From positions 1 through 64,000 of the forward strand of contig CAYFPS010000006.1 of NCBI GenBank assembly GCA_964345075.1: a stretch of DNA of 64,000 bases. The letters run 5' to 3'. Under the pieces are notes generated by a model, which had not been told where the DNA came from, ran no database searches, and saw only the letters and a program-made list of their open reading frames with translations. A program made the translations under genes and the position numbers. How positions within the stretch are numbered: position 1 is the first letter of the stretch; each line of letters starts with the position of its first letter. Shown here piece by piece: positions 1-8,371 of this stretch. The stretch comes from CAYFPS01 sp964345075 (GTDB lineage Bacteria; CAIWAD01).

Positions 1-57
1 TGTTTGGGTAAGAGTAAAAACAAAAAATAAAATTCTTCTACAAAGTTTAGGAAAGTA

Positions 58-158
58 ACTGTCATTCTGTCATTTTTAGTGTAAATAGTTATCAATCAAA
101 GATTTAGTTAAAAACGAAACTGTCAGAAAGTTGTCATTTATGACGGTTTTTCTGTCAG
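58..158. repeat. Cluster of TGTCA repeats left of the primase gene
   Basis: Within an A+T-rich, gene-free stretch (1-238) the pentamer TGTCA occurs at about 60, 68, 121, 132 and 153, with a sixth copy at 237 overlapping the end of the replication gene. GTCATTTATGAC at 133-144 is a short inverted repeat. Iterated short words beside a primase-helicase can be replication-initiator sites, but the spacing is irregular and no initiator is identified, so an origin is only a guess. Nothing else is seen in 1-196. Confidence 0.3.
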
Positions 159-196
159 GAAATCACCTGTTTCGCCTTCTCAGGGCAATCCTAGGA

Positions 197-222
197 AGAA
201 AATCGGCCCAATGGACCGATTT
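197..222 (-). terminator. Rho-independent terminator of the primase-helicase gene
   Basis: Read leftward, a 7-bp stem (AAATCGG at 200-206 pairing with CCGATTT at 216-222) is followed by a short T-rich tail, 17 bases past the stop codon of the leftward primase-helicase gene. Stem and loop are visible directly; the stem is short, so strength is uncertain. Confidence 0.5.
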
Positions 223-238
223 CCGCCTTAGAAAACTG

Positions 239-2446
239 TCATGGATGCACTAAGTAACCCAATCTTTTGTCATCCTTTCGCTCAACATCAAGGCCTAGGT
301 GACCCTTCTGCTGCAAGTAATCCCTGACCTTGTTTGCAGGGCTTTCGCATCCCAAATCCTTCACCAATCGGCGCAAAACACTAGGCATAACGTATGCCTG
401 ACCGGCAACCACCCGAATCGTGGATTCGAACAAGTTTGTCTTCAATTCGAGAGCTGTTTGGGCTTCTGCGCGAATGCGATCCCAGATTTCGTTGCTTTCA
501 TGCTCCAGGGCCGAGCGCGAGAGCTTGTAAAGCCGTTCTTCCCAGGGCGTGACAGGGACATTTATGCCATAGCGGTACTGCTTGTGCTTGGGGTCCTGTT
601 GGATCTTCTCGTAGACCCCGCGCAGTTCTGTCCTGGCGTAGTGGCCCAAGCGGTCGTGGATTTGTGTCGCAATGTCGGTTTGTCGCTTTGTCGCAGGAAT
701 CGACTTCATTTCCATCACGAAGAATTGGTTATTGGATTCATCCACCTGTAGTTCATCTGATTCCATTTCCATTGGCCGTAGATTGTTCGTCGTGATAATG
801 ACGGACAGATTCCGGTCCACATGATGTTTCAAGCCGTATTTGTTGTTCACCATGAGCTTCGAGTTCCCGCCGATCTGCTTGATCACGTCGTACAGGGCCT
901 TTCCATCTGTGGACTGCTCATCCAGATACCACATCTTACCCTGGAAGGCTTCGGTGAAATTCTTGTAGTCCGTATCTCGGCTATGCAGAGGCTCAAAGAT
1001 CTGACACACCGCTTCCGCAAACACATTCTTACCTGTCCCTCGCTGTTTGCTGTAAAGTATCAGAACCGGAAGCGGCATGTAGTTGGTGTAGCAGTACAAG
1101 GCCAACCATTGCTTCATGAATTCAGTGTAGATTCCGAACAACGAAGTCAGCCAATCTTCAATAAACTTGTTGTCTTCAACTTTTGACTTCAACGCAGGGT
1201 TCATTGCGATCAGCTTATCGCCACGCCATTCAAATGAGGGCGCATCGCATTCCATATCACCTTCCTGATTCACTACGAAGTTCTTCCGGCCGCGAGCTTC
1301 CTTTGCCAATTCCGTCATCAGTGAATGTTTGATCAACGGGTCTTCATCAATGGCAAGGATTGGAGTGGTGCCGACTGAAATGGAATAGGGCTCGACATCC
1401 GTCTGGATGTAAACTCTTGCGAGCTTTTCTTCCAGGTAGAAGAACCCTCGATATTTCTCCCGCAGCTCCTCGCGAACCACACTGTACTCCTGATCCGGCT
1501 GGATATTGTATACGCCCATCAGGGATGTGCCGCCTGCATCTAAAGCATCGCATGACGAACAGTAAACGATCGGCCTACCCTGGCTGTTTAGCTGGTAGGT
1601 AGCATTCGCTCGTCCAGGATTCCCACGCCCAGCCCTGTGCCCACAGTAGGGACACAGGAATTGCGGTTTGTGGTTGGGATCCAGTTCTCGCAGGGTTACG
1701 TAGTCGCCATCTTCAAGCTGCACGACCGTATCAACAGACAAGTAGACCGCCTTGCCCTTTGCACCAGGTCGCGAGTTCACCCTTTCCACTTTCTGCAGGC
1801 TATTCGCCAGGTTTTCGGCCTGTTTTCGCATGGTTTCCAAGTAGGCTACATCCAGCAGACGTTCTGCTGAAAGCGGTTCCCCTTCCACGAATGTAGAAGG
1901 GATATCCGACCTACCAGGGATGATGCATCTGGCCAAGTCACCCACGTTGTCTGATTCTGGGAAGATCTGCTCACGCAAGAAGTTGTAAATCAGCCCATAC
2001 TCTGCACCATCTTCCACGACACGATCCAGCAGGAGGAAAACGTGCAGCTTGGGATGTCCGCCAGCTGGGTTGCTGCTCTGGCTGTGGTGGATGTAGCAGG
2101 TTACCTGTCCATTTGCCCAATGACAGGCTTCCAAGCGCCGCAGGATGACCTGCTCGTCAATTGGGATATCTGAATCCTTGTTGTCGAAATCGAAGAACAG
2201 GATCTGGGACTTCTGCCAGTTGGATCCATGACGCTTACCATCTTGCCATACATGCTGACTTACCAGGCAGTTTCTTGCTGTAGCATCATCAAGCGCTGCT
2301 TGTGTCCAGGGCATGGTTATCGTTTGAAATGGACAGATATCACCGTAGTGTCTTTTGATCACTTTCGCCTTATCACATTGCTTATCACCTAGATTCATGT
2401 CAAATACACTTGACATTTTGACTTGATATTGATATACTTCTAACAT
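239..2446 (-). CDS. Prim-Pol / superfamily 3 helicase replication protein
   Basis: A 735-residue protein joining a primase-polymerase domain to a helicase, the arrangement used by plasmids, satellites and phages to start their own replication. Residues 84-182 carry an acidic motif LFFDFDNKD and KLHVF, as in archaeo-eukaryotic-type primases. Cysteine pairs CPYC (265-268) and CSSC (296-299) form a zinc knuckle. The C-terminal half has Walker A KQRGTGKN (467-474), Walker B MWYLDE (505-510) and an SF3 motif C ending ITTNN (551-555). The ATG at 2446 is preceded by AAGGAAG at suitable spacing. The gene stands 104 bases after the small HTH gene and is followed by a terminator. Family assignment rests on motifs read by eye. 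It is the hallmark gene of the accessory element. Confidence 0.85.
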   Translation of the reverse strand: MLEVYQYQVKMSSVFDMNLGDKQCDKAKVIKRHYGDICPFQTITMPWTQAALDDATARNCLVSQHVWQDGKRHGSNWQKSQILFFDFDNKDSDIPIDEQVILRRLEACHWANGQVTCYIHHSQSSNPAGGHPKLHVFLLLDRVVEDGAEYGLIYNFLREQIFPESDNVGDLARCIIPGRSDIPSTFVEGEPLSAERLLDVAYLETMRKQAENLANSLQKVERVNSRPGAKGKAVYLSVDTVVQLEDGDYVTLRELDPNHKPQFLCPYCGHRAGRGNPGRANATYQLNSQGRPIVYCSSCDALDAGGTSLMGVYNIQPDQEYSVVREELREKYRGFFYLEEKLARVYIQTDVEPYSISVGTTPILAIDEDPLIKHSLMTELAKEARGRKNFVVNQEGDMECDAPSFEWRGDKLIAMNPALKSKVEDNKFIEDWLTSLFGIYTEFMKQWLALYCYTNYMPLPVLILYSKQRGTGKNVFAEAVCQIFEPLHSRDTDYKNFTEAFQGKMWYLDEQSTDGKALYDVIKQIGGNSKLMVNNKYGLKHHVDRNLSVIITTNNLRPMEMESDELQVDESNNQFFVMEMKSIPATKRQTDIATQIHDRLGHYARTELRGVYEKIQQDPKHKQYRYGINVPVTPWEERLYKLSRSALEHESNEIWDRIRAEAQTALELKTNLFESTIRVVAGQAYVMPSVLRRLVKDLGCESPANKVRDYLQQKGHLGLDVERKDDKRLGYLVHP

Positions 2447-2550
2447 GTTGAATTACTTCCTTCATTATTGGTTCATGTAGTTCTCCCGTTAACTGATTTT
2501 GTTGGGATTAGCCCTTCGTGGGCATTCTCTTGGTCACGGCTAAGCGCTGA

Positions 2551-2766
2551 TCACTGGCCCCCAGGGGCCTCCACGTCCACCTCCTTCCTACGGATGTAGT
2601 TGATGATGATATCTGTCTGTCGCCAGTTCAGTTGCCACGTCCTGGCGATGTAGCGCTTCGATTCACCACGAGAAAGCGCCCTACGGACACTTCTGATTAG
2701 ATTGCGATTTTGAAGAAGTTCGATTGTTGGCTGGTTCAGCCGTGTACATCCATTGATACATTCCAT
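2551..2766 (-). CDS. Small helix-turn-helix-like protein
   Basis: A 71-residue basic protein. Residues about 23-60 (from LIRSVRRALSR to IIINYIRRK) read like a resolvase- or sigma-type helix-turn-helix in which an arginine-rich helix precedes the recognition helix. No other domain fits in this length. The ATG at 2766 has GAGGA nine bases upstream, a good ribosome site. It lies upstream of the primase-helicase in the same direction, so a regulator or replication accessory factor is plausible, but the function is not known. A -35-like TTGACA (rc of 2822-2827) lies upstream, without a convincing -10. Confidence 0.6.
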   Translation of the reverse strand: MECINGCTRLNQPTIELLQNRNLIRSVRRALSRGESKRYIARTWQLNWRQTDIIINYIRRKEVDVEAPGGQ

Positions 2767-2877
2767 CGTACAACATCCTCGATCTTATATACCACATAAG
2801 GGTAGCATATTGATAGCCGATTGTCAAGTGCAGACGCCAAATTTTATCAACTATTTTCAATAAGAGAGACTAGAAGC

Positions 2878-3123
2878 ATGGCAACAAATCGACAAAACAA
2901 GCCAGAAACACGGACAAAAGGGTCACAAAGGCGGCGGAAACTGCAAGAAATGGGATTTCGGCGTTCCAGGCGAATTTTATCACACGGTCCGGAGTCAGCA
3001 ACAGATCGGGTCCCGCAAGACATCGGCGACAACGGCAAATCGCTGATACGCGAATGGGGACAGATGGACCAGGAGGCCGAAGATTGCAGACGGAATGGGG
3101 CGTTTAGCTACCGGGAGGATTAG
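2878..3123 (+). CDS. Small basic hypothetical protein (possible)
   Basis: An open frame of 81 codons from the ATG at 2878 reading away from the HTH gene. The product is highly basic in its first half (runs of K and R around residues 12-32) and polar throughout, with no recognised domain. The ribosome site AGAGAG is weak. It sits where a divergent small regulator would be expected in a phage-like control region, which is the main argument for it. An overlapping antisense frame of similar length exists. It may not be a gene. Nothing is seen between its end and 3313. Confidence 0.35.
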   Translation: MATNRQNKPETRTKGSQRRRKLQEMGFRRSRRILSHGPESATDRVPQDIGDNGKSLIREWGQMDQEAEDCRRNGAFSYRED

Positions 3124-3313
3124 CCTGGGTAGTCGCCCTTAGTGGTTGTTGGAAGTGTTGTATGTAGAGAAAGTCAGTTAATCTGAAACCTAGGTTCATA
3201 CCAGTGAGCTAAGCTACGGCGTAACGGTACAAATGGGCGATTGCTACAGAAAGAATTCGCTCGGTTGTACGCATTTTAAATTGCTGACAATGATGTTTGA
3301 AAGAAGCACAAGT

Positions 3314-3914
3314 CTACCGCCTGAGAAGCCATACAAACAAAGACACATCTACTCCGAACGCACGTCCAGCTGATAAGTTATGACTTCCAGCTATACGATA
3401 TCCCGCCATCCGACTCTTTAATTCCTTATGGCAACGTGAAAAGTTGTTTCGATCATTAGTATATCTCTTCAAGCCACCGTAGTACTTAACTGCTTTACAA
3501 TATCTGCAATGCGGAAGTTCTTCAGGGTGTGTTGCAATCAGCAAGCTATAGGGCTTCACCAAATGACCACGCTTTCTTGCTACTTCTTGTGCTTTATCTA
3601 AATCCTTTTCAATTAATACTGGGTAGTTGTGCTTCTTCCCATTTTTAATGATATCGAAAGAATAGATGGCTTTTGCCTCTAAAGCGCAAACAAGCTCATT
3701 TTCGTCAAATATTGCGATGTCTGTCCTATACCATTCTCGGCACACAATGGCATTTGCGTATTCTTGATCTAGAGTGGATTGTAGTCGATACGCCAATTTG
3801 TCACGAATAGGGAGCTCGATCTTCTGTGTTAATGATAAATATGCTAACTCGTTTGTGCAAAATGACGCACTAATAGTGCTTATTGCGTGATTGATAACAG
3901 ATTCAAGCTTCATG
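3314..3914 (-). CDS. Putative PD-(D/E)XK nuclease
   Basis: About 199 residues from the ATG at 3914. The core has RTDIAIFDENE followed by CALEAKAIY, matching the D-x(n)-E-x-K catalytic signature of the PD-(D/E)XK nuclease fold, preceded by a helix with IRDKLAYRLQ. Two cysteines in HCRYC could bind metal. The start overlaps the stop codon of the upstream FtsK-gamma gene by 12 bases, so the pair is probably translationally coupled. A TTG 26 bases earlier would give a longer form but lies deep inside the neighbour. The fold call is by motif only. Restriction-like or element-specific DNA cutting are both possible roles. Codon use is A+T-rich compared with genes beyond 10 kb. Confidence 0.6.
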
Positions 3915-4589
3915 ATTCGAGTTAGGGTAATGTCTATCAAGCCAGCTACTAGTTACATATACTTGACGTGAAGATCCTCCCTCATAGGGACCAACGATGT
4001 TTGCTTGCTCGAGCTGTTCTATTAGACGACTTGCCCTTGAATGTCCAATGCTTAGCTTTCTCTGTAGAACTGAAACAGAACCTGCTTGCTCTTCGACAAC
4101 AATTCTAGCAGCATCCCAGAATAGATCATCTAGGTCCTCTTCTTCATGGTCTTCCATTTGTGTATCATTACCATCTGTATAGCTATTTGGTTGAGTATCT
4201 ACCTTTTCCTCTGATTGCCCTTTGGACGTTCCTTGACTTTGCTTGTAGAAGTAAACCATAGCAGCAATTGCGCCCCAGAAGCACGCGCTTGCCAGCCAAG
4301 AGCTAAGACTGAAAATGTTTTCTCCAACAGAACTCCAGAAACCGATATCGTCTGACAGCATTTGAAAAAAGATCGCAGGCAACACGAAGATGCAAGCTAC
4401 GACGCCGAGAATGATTACAATCCCACCAGCCGCATCACTGCTTGATGAAGTCGGCAAGGAAAAAGAACTGGATTTGTCCTTTTCTTGCTTTACTTGCTTT
4501 GCAACTTCCTTAGCTGTTAACCTAGCCTGCTCTTCCCGCGCATAGCGGTTTAGCGAATTCATTGGGTGACGAGGATCATTAATATCCAT
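3903..4589 (-). CDS. Membrane protein with solitary FtsK-gamma winged helix
   Basis: 228 residues. Two hydrophobic segments (about 54-76 and 98-114) are followed by an acidic linker (120-155). A C-terminal domain (154-212) has the plan DDLFWDAARIVV, SVSVLQRKLSIGHSRASRLI and NIVGP, which matches the DNA-reading gamma winged helix of FtsK/SpoIIIE. In FtsK that domain recognises oriented chromosomal motifs and follows an ATPase motor of more than 400 residues. Here no motor, Walker A or Walker B is present. The stop overlaps the start of a PD-(D/E)XK nuclease gene, so the two probably act together, for example by placing a DNA-reading module at the membrane. That is inference. The gamma-domain match itself is good. 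Confidence 0.75.
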   Translation of the reverse strand: MDINDPRHPMNSLNRYAREEQARLTAKEVAKQVKQEKDKSSSFSLPTSSSSDAAGGIVIILGVVACIFVLPAIFFQMLSDDIGFWSSVGENIFSLSSWLASACFWGAIAAMVYFYKQSQGTSKGQSEEKVDTQPNSYTDGNDTQMEDHEEEDLDDLFWDAARIVVEEQAGSVSVLQRKLSIGHSRASRLIEQLEQANIVGPYEGGSSRQVYVTSSWLDRHYPNSNHEA

Positions 4590-4750
4590 TTCTAACCTCC
4601 TAAGTGTAGAAGCAAAATCTAATAAAAAGAAGACCCATCCGGATCTTCTTACTTAAGTGACCTACTTGCGCAACCTGCTCAGGGTACTCGCCGAAAGGCG
4701 CTGTAAATCTGGTGAAATGCAGTAAAAAGCTACCCAAGCCAAGTGACCAC

Positions 4751-4840
4751 CTACTTCTTCTTCCGGACCAGCCACAGAATGAAATCCACCAGGGCAATCA
4801 CAGCAGTCAATCGGGGATCCCTGCAGTTAGGCTTCATCAT
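4751..4840 (-). CDS. 29-residue single-pass membrane peptide
   Basis: A very short frame whose ATG (4840) overlaps the end of the zinc-protein gene (stop 4827-4829). AGGGGG stands six bases before the ATG, an unusually strong ribosome site. The peptide is MMKPNC, a short polar stretch, a hydrophobic segment LTAVIALVDFILWLV and a terminal RKKK. One membrane helix with a basic cytoplasmic-type tail resembles small holin-like or toxin-like peptides, but no family can be named. Its coupling to the preceding gene and its ribosome site are the evidence that it is translated. 4590-4750 holds only a weak hairpin (AAGAAGA/TCTTCTT at 4627-4650). Confidence 0.5.
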   Translation of the reverse strand: MMKPNCRDPRLTAVIALVDFILWLVRKKK

Positions 4841-5531
4841 TTGCATCCCCCTTGTCGCTGTAGTCTGTCTTGGCGACTTCAGACAACACATGGTCGTAGG
4901 CCTGACGCAGTTCCTTCACCACAGCCAGCTCGTCTTGTGTGACAAGCCGCTCAGCGACCGGTACAATCTCCGCCCATCTGTAGCCATTTCTCTGCACGTC
5001 CAGCAACTCGAAGCGTGTCAGCACAACCAGGTAGGGCACACGACTGGAGGACAGTCGATGGATGTAGCGCTTCCAGTGTTTGATGCTGGTGGGCGAAAGG
5101 GGGAAGACGTACACAGGATGTTCAGCATCCGAAGTGGGATCTACGACAAGTAGGCGCGTCTTTTCCTTGCAGGGGCTTCCGTAGGCATTCCACTCGCAAG
5201 ATTCACAGGTGAAGGCCCTGGGACTTTCCACGGTGGGAATCTTGTCTACGGAAGCACAGGTCGGCAGCGTAGCATCCTTTTCGAAGACAGCACGAACTTG
5301 CTGAGAAATCAGGACCACCCCACGGAAGGTGTTCTTGGGTACCTGGACCTGGTTGTGGTCTTCTTCCAGCGTAGGCCCGTAGTCAATCAGCATCTGGTGC
5401 CGACCACTTGGACTGTGCTCGATGCGGATACGTGGAAGGGGCTTGTCCAGTCCTTCCGTCATGCGCTCCAACTCGGAGGTTAGGTCGATGTCCAGGTCTT
5501 GCAGGGCCTGGAGTTCAAGGGATGTGCTCAT
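4827..5531 (-). CDS. Phage-type zinc-binding protein of unknown function
   Basis: 234 residues, not recognised as a named family. A central CESCEWNAYGSPCKEK (about residue 109 onward) gives C-x2-C-x8-C and looks like a zinc or single-strand DNA binding loop. It is followed by the beta-rich RLLVVDPTSD and YVFPLSPTSIKHWKRYI. The C-terminus is acidic. It lies directly after a RecB-like nuclease gene (start overlaps that gene's stop) and in the same direction as a DUF932 gene, a set typical of phage or plasmid recombination modules. A single-strand DNA-binding or recombination accessory role is inferred from this context only. Confidence 0.55.
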   Translation of the reverse strand: MSTSLELQALQDLDIDLTSELERMTEGLDKPLPRIRIEHSPSGRHQMLIDYGPTLEEDHNQVQVPKNTFRGVVLISQQVRAVFEKDATLPTCASVDKIPTVESPRAFTCESCEWNAYGSPCKEKTRLLVVDPTSDAEHPVYVFPLSPTSIKHWKRYIHRLSSSRVPYLVVLTRFELLDVQRNGYRWAEIVPVAERLVTQDELAVVKELRQAYDHVLSEVAKTDYSDKGDANDEA

Positions 5532-6425
5532 GCCACATTCTCCAATTCTTGTTTCAGGGATTCTAGCCGTGCATTGGGAAGCTGTGCGTCACACGCGGAG
5601 CCCTTGCATGCTTGCTGATAGCCACATACACCACACTTCATGGGATCAGGACTACGTGGGAATAGCCCAAGACGAATCATCTTGGCTACGCAGGATACGT
5701 CCGCCTTTAGGGCTTTCAATTGTTCGGGGCTGCGAGTAGTCGTGATGCGTGGATCACCGCGTTCTTCTCCCGCCTGCTTACCGCCAGTAGCCCGCTTGTA
5801 GGGAATGTGGTGGCGGAGGAAGTACAACGTCAGCCTGTCCGGAGTAATGTTGGGCTGGACCAGTTTGCCATCAACCAGGAAAGTGCCGTACCTCAGCGCC
5901 CAGTGATACAAGGCCAGCTGGTAGTCCAGATCCACATAGGCCTGTGGGGGAGCCGACTTGCTGGTCTTGAAATCAATTAGTTCCAGCGTTCCGTCAGGAT
6001 GCTCACGCAAATGGTCAATGGTCCCCGTAACCGTGTGACGCCCGATCTTGACAGTGAAGGTTGCCTCGGCCAGCAGGACCTTGCAGTTCCGGTTGTAGTC
6101 CTTTGTGCGGTAGCCCTCCAGCATTGCTAGGGCGTCTTGGTAATACTGCTCGCGTTCGGTTTCTTCACCTTTCCAGCGAAGGGGTACTTCACTTGCCATT
6201 TCCGCTTGCGCAAAAGAGTGAAGAAAGGCAGTCTCCAGGTCCAGCTCCCAGTCTTCTGCGTGAATGCGACGAATCACTTCATGGACTGCTGTTCCAAACA
6301 CTGCTGCTGGATGNNNNNNNNNNATGCCGAAAGCGTTGGGTTTCGGGATCTGTCACACGCAGGTGGTATTGGTAGGGACAGCGTAGATAGCTGTAGATGG
6401 TGGATTGTCGTAGTGGCTCAGCCAT
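5528..6425 (-). CDS. RecB/Cas4-like Fe-S nuclease (assembly gap inside)
   Basis: A PD-(D/E)XK exonuclease of the RecB/AddB/Cas4 group. The part after the gap shows FGTAVHEVIRR (active-site histidine), GTIDHL and LELIDFKTSK (D-x(n)-D-x-K) and the QLALYHWAL helix of this group, ending in CGVCGYQQACKGSAC. The first 34 residues, read from the ATG at 6425, contain YSYLRCPYQYHLR, supplying the N-terminal cysteine that completes a likely 4Fe-4S site with the C-terminal ones. The ATG overlaps the DUF932 stop codon (ATGGCTGA). Ten N (6314-6323) interrupt it early, and with exactly ten bases the two halves are not in frame, so the true gap length differs. A role in recombination or end resection for the element is inferred. 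Confidence 0.8.
6314..6323. other. Assembly gap (10 N)
   Basis: Ten undetermined bases inside the RecB-like nuclease gene. The length is a placeholder. Confidence 0.98.
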
Positions 6426-7203
6426 TACGCCCTGCCTTCCTGCCACTTTCCAGGAAGTAGCTTGTCACACGGCGGTTCAGCTGTTCACTGCTGAAAGTCT
6501 GGGCGCGAGTCAAAACGTGAGTGTATGCGTTGTATACATCCCACACCCGCTGGCCTTCCACTTCCATCACCACATCTGCAGTTATGCCCTTGGGCAGATC
6601 CAGATCACGAAAGGTCTGCTGGATTCCTTTCAGGGATAGTTTGCGTTGCGTCATCTGCTGGAACTGGGGAGCGATCTGGTGGATGTTCTGGGATAAGGCC
6701 ATCAAGCGCTCCACTGCTTGATCGACCTCTTGGTCGAAGTCTGATCCGTGGCTGGAGTTGTGCTTGAATCGGAACCCACCCAGCATATGATCGACGATCA
6801 TTCCGTTACTACAGGCCAGCCGTTGCAGATTGAAGGCGATGCCGAAACGGGTGGAACCGTTGTAGCTATTCTCGACGTCCATCGTGAGACTTACGGTATC
6901 TCCTGGTGATACATCGAATGTCGCTCGCTGAAGTACATATCGCTGACGAAACCGTTTGCCGTCGAACAGCCGGCTCCCTGTTTCTGCTTCCAAGTGGGCT
7001 TCAGCAAGAATACGTTCCGCTGCGTCTACTACCTGGCGGTTCTCTACGAGGTTGTAGTCCTCGCTGACAATCCCAACCTCTAGGTGTTCGCCGAGTGGAT
7101 CAAGTACGATGGCGTATCGGCTGGCTTGTATACCGTGGGGAGTAAACAACGGCACGCGCTTAATGCCAGTGAAGGGATCACTGACTGTGATGGATCTTCG
7201 CAT
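6418..7203 (-). CDS. DUF932 phage/plasmid protein
   Basis: 261 residues from the ATG at 7203, chosen because GGAGG stands four bases before it; an open frame continues to 7296 but would run into a hairpin at 7277-7309. Hallmarks of the DUF932 family (phage/plasmid-related proteins) are VGIVSEDYNLVENRQVV, FGIAFNLQRLACSNGMI and VYNAYTHVLTR. Members are common on plasmids and phages beside recombination genes, and their biochemical role is not established. Its stop overlaps the start of the RecB-like nuclease, so the two are co-translated. The single GTGATACA word of the accessory region (6906) lies in this gene. Confidence 0.8.
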   Translation of the reverse strand: MRRSITVSDPFTGIKRVPLFTPHGIQASRYAIVLDPLGEHLEVGIVSEDYNLVENRQVVDAAERILAEAHLEAETGSRLFDGKRFRQRYVLQRATFDVSPGDTVSLTMDVENSYNGSTRFGIAFNLQRLACSNGMIVDHMLGGFRFKHNSSHGSDFDQEVDQAVERLMALSQNIHQIAPQFQQMTQRKLSLKGIQQTFRDLDLPKGITADVVMEVEGQRVWDVYNAYTHVLTRAQTFSSEQLNRRVTSYFLESGRKAGRNG

Positions 7204-7276
7204 GGGTCCTCCGAATTGGGTAAGGTTTTGGCTCACCCTTCTTATGCCCGATTCGGAGGTGGAATCCATCAACAGA

Positions 7277-7309
7277 AAAGCCCCTGAGGTGATCAAACCC
7301 AGGGGCTTT
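7277..7309 (-). terminator. Hairpin terminator before the DUF932 gene
   Basis: Perfect 10-bp stem AAAGCCCCTG (7277-7286) and CAGGGGCTTT (7300-7309) with a 13-base loop. Read leftward it ends in CTTTTCTG, a modest T tail. It follows the 104-residue gene by 11 bases and precedes the DUF932 start by about 75, so it would end or attenuate transcription between them. Confidence 0.7.
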
Positions 7310-7320
7310 CTGCATGAAAC

Positions 7321-7635
7321 CTACCTAACGTCTTCCGAAGCCTTCTTCAGATTCATGCTTCGGTAGTGGGGGTTTGGAATCGGAGTCAGTCCGAGCCGGA
7401 CAGCAACATAGCGGGCATCGTACCCAACCATGCATGCACCGTCTAAGACCTCCTTCTGAACAGCCATGATCGCGTCCTGGCCCTGAAGGGCTTCAAACGC
7501 ATCCTGGTCATCCACGACTACAATGGGCTTGCCATCGTAAGTCACCCTTCCGTTCCGCACTACCAGATTTTCAGCCAGGTCCTGAACCTTGGCAAGCTGA
7601 TCTGGAGACAGCTTCGGCGCTTTGCTCTTAGGCAT
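7321..7635 (-). CDS. Hypothetical protein of the accessory element
   Basis: 104 residues from an ATG with GAGGT seven bases upstream. The N-terminus is basic (MPKSKAPKLSPDQ), followed by a compact acidic middle (VVVDDQDAFEALQG) and a C-terminal AVRLGLTPIPNPHY. No domain, signal peptide or membrane segment is visible and no family is recognised. It begins the leftward recombination cluster but is separated from DUF932 by a terminator, so it may be separately expressed. Confidence 0.55.
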   Translation of the reverse strand: MPKSKAPKLSPDQLAKVQDLAENLVVRNGRVTYDGKPIVVVDDQDAFEALQGQDAIMAVQKEVLDGACMVGYDARYVAVRLGLTPIPNPHYRSMNLKKASEDVR

Positions 7636-8059
7636 TGCACTTACCTCGAACTATGAGAAGCAGGGCGTCCCCAGTACTTGTAACTGGTTCAGCGACCTGC
7701 AGTGAAATCTGCCTCGCACATCTGCTGTATGGTGGTAGCCTCCTCATGGAGCCATACAGAGATGGGAGGGCAAACAATTGTTGTTCACTTTTATCCAAAA
7801 TCCTGATTCGGAGATGGAGAAGCAAGAAATATTTCGAAATAATTGCAGCCGGGGGTTGATTTTTAGGAATACCCTAATTTTAGATCACTAATGTATGCAA
7901 TCTCATTGCTTTAGCGTCTTACGTAGATTGGTCAAGTGAGCAAGTGAAATTAGGCGATCTGATTGCAGGGTAATCGGATGGCCAGTTCTGGAAGAAGTAA
8001 CGTAAGCCAAGTAGACCGAGTACTTCACCAAATCAACCACTTGAGGCACTACACCAGTC
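7636..8059. other. Gene-poor stretch downstream of higBA
   Basis: 424 bases with no convincing gene. A leftward open frame (8103 to 7903) overlaps the end of higA in another frame and has no ribosome site; it may be a decayed remnant. The 15-bp word GTTCTGGAAGAAGTA occurs at 7985-7999 and again at 8801-8815, so copies flank the higBA pair. 7800-7900 is strongly A+T-rich and may hold the promoter of the 104-residue gene, but no clear -35/-10 pair was found. Confidence 0.4.
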
Positions 8060-8371
8060 CTAACTTGCTCGCTTGGACGCAAAGGCCGTGATTTCATCCT
8101 CAAGGCGGTTCGCCAACGCTTCCTTCGCTAGATCCAGGTCGTATCGGGCCTGAAGATTCATCCAGAACTGGGGAGAGTTCTCAAAATAGCGGCCAAGCCT
8201 CAGCGCAGTATCTGCTGTTATGGAACGCGTACCGTGAATGATTTCATTGATACGACGAGCGTGCACACGGATGTCCTTGGCAAGACGGTACTGGCTGATC
8301 CCTAGCGGCTGAAGAAACTCCTCAAGCAGGATTTCACCAGGGTGAATGGCCGGTAGTAGCGTGTTCTTCAT
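8060..8371 (-). CDS. HigA-type antitoxin, XRE/VapI family
   Basis: 103 residues from the ATG at 8371, which overlaps the toxin stop codon as ATGA; the longer open frame upstream lies within higB. The N-terminus has the HigA signature IHPGEILLEEFLQPLGISQYRLA followed in sequence by a lambda-repressor-type helix-turn-helix and NEIIHGTRSITADTALRLG, then FWMNLQARYDL. HigA binds and neutralises the HigB nuclease and represses the operon. Toxin-first order and tight coupling are typical of higBA. It likely acts on the palindrome between -35 and -10 upstream of higB. Confidence 0.9.
   Translation of the reverse strand: MKNTLLPAIHPGEILLEEFLQPLGISQYRLAKDIRVHARRINEIIHGTRSITADTALRLGRYFENSPQFWMNLQARYDLDLAKEALANRLEDEITAFASKRAS

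Noticed and set aside
7204..7296. DUF932 start at 7296
   Set aside because: It lies inside the terminator hairpin at 7277-7309 and has no ribosome site, unlike the ATG at 7203.
7903..8103. A 66-codon leftward gene after higA
   Set aside because: Overlaps higA in another frame, has no ribosome site and no recognisable domain; kept only as a possible remnant.
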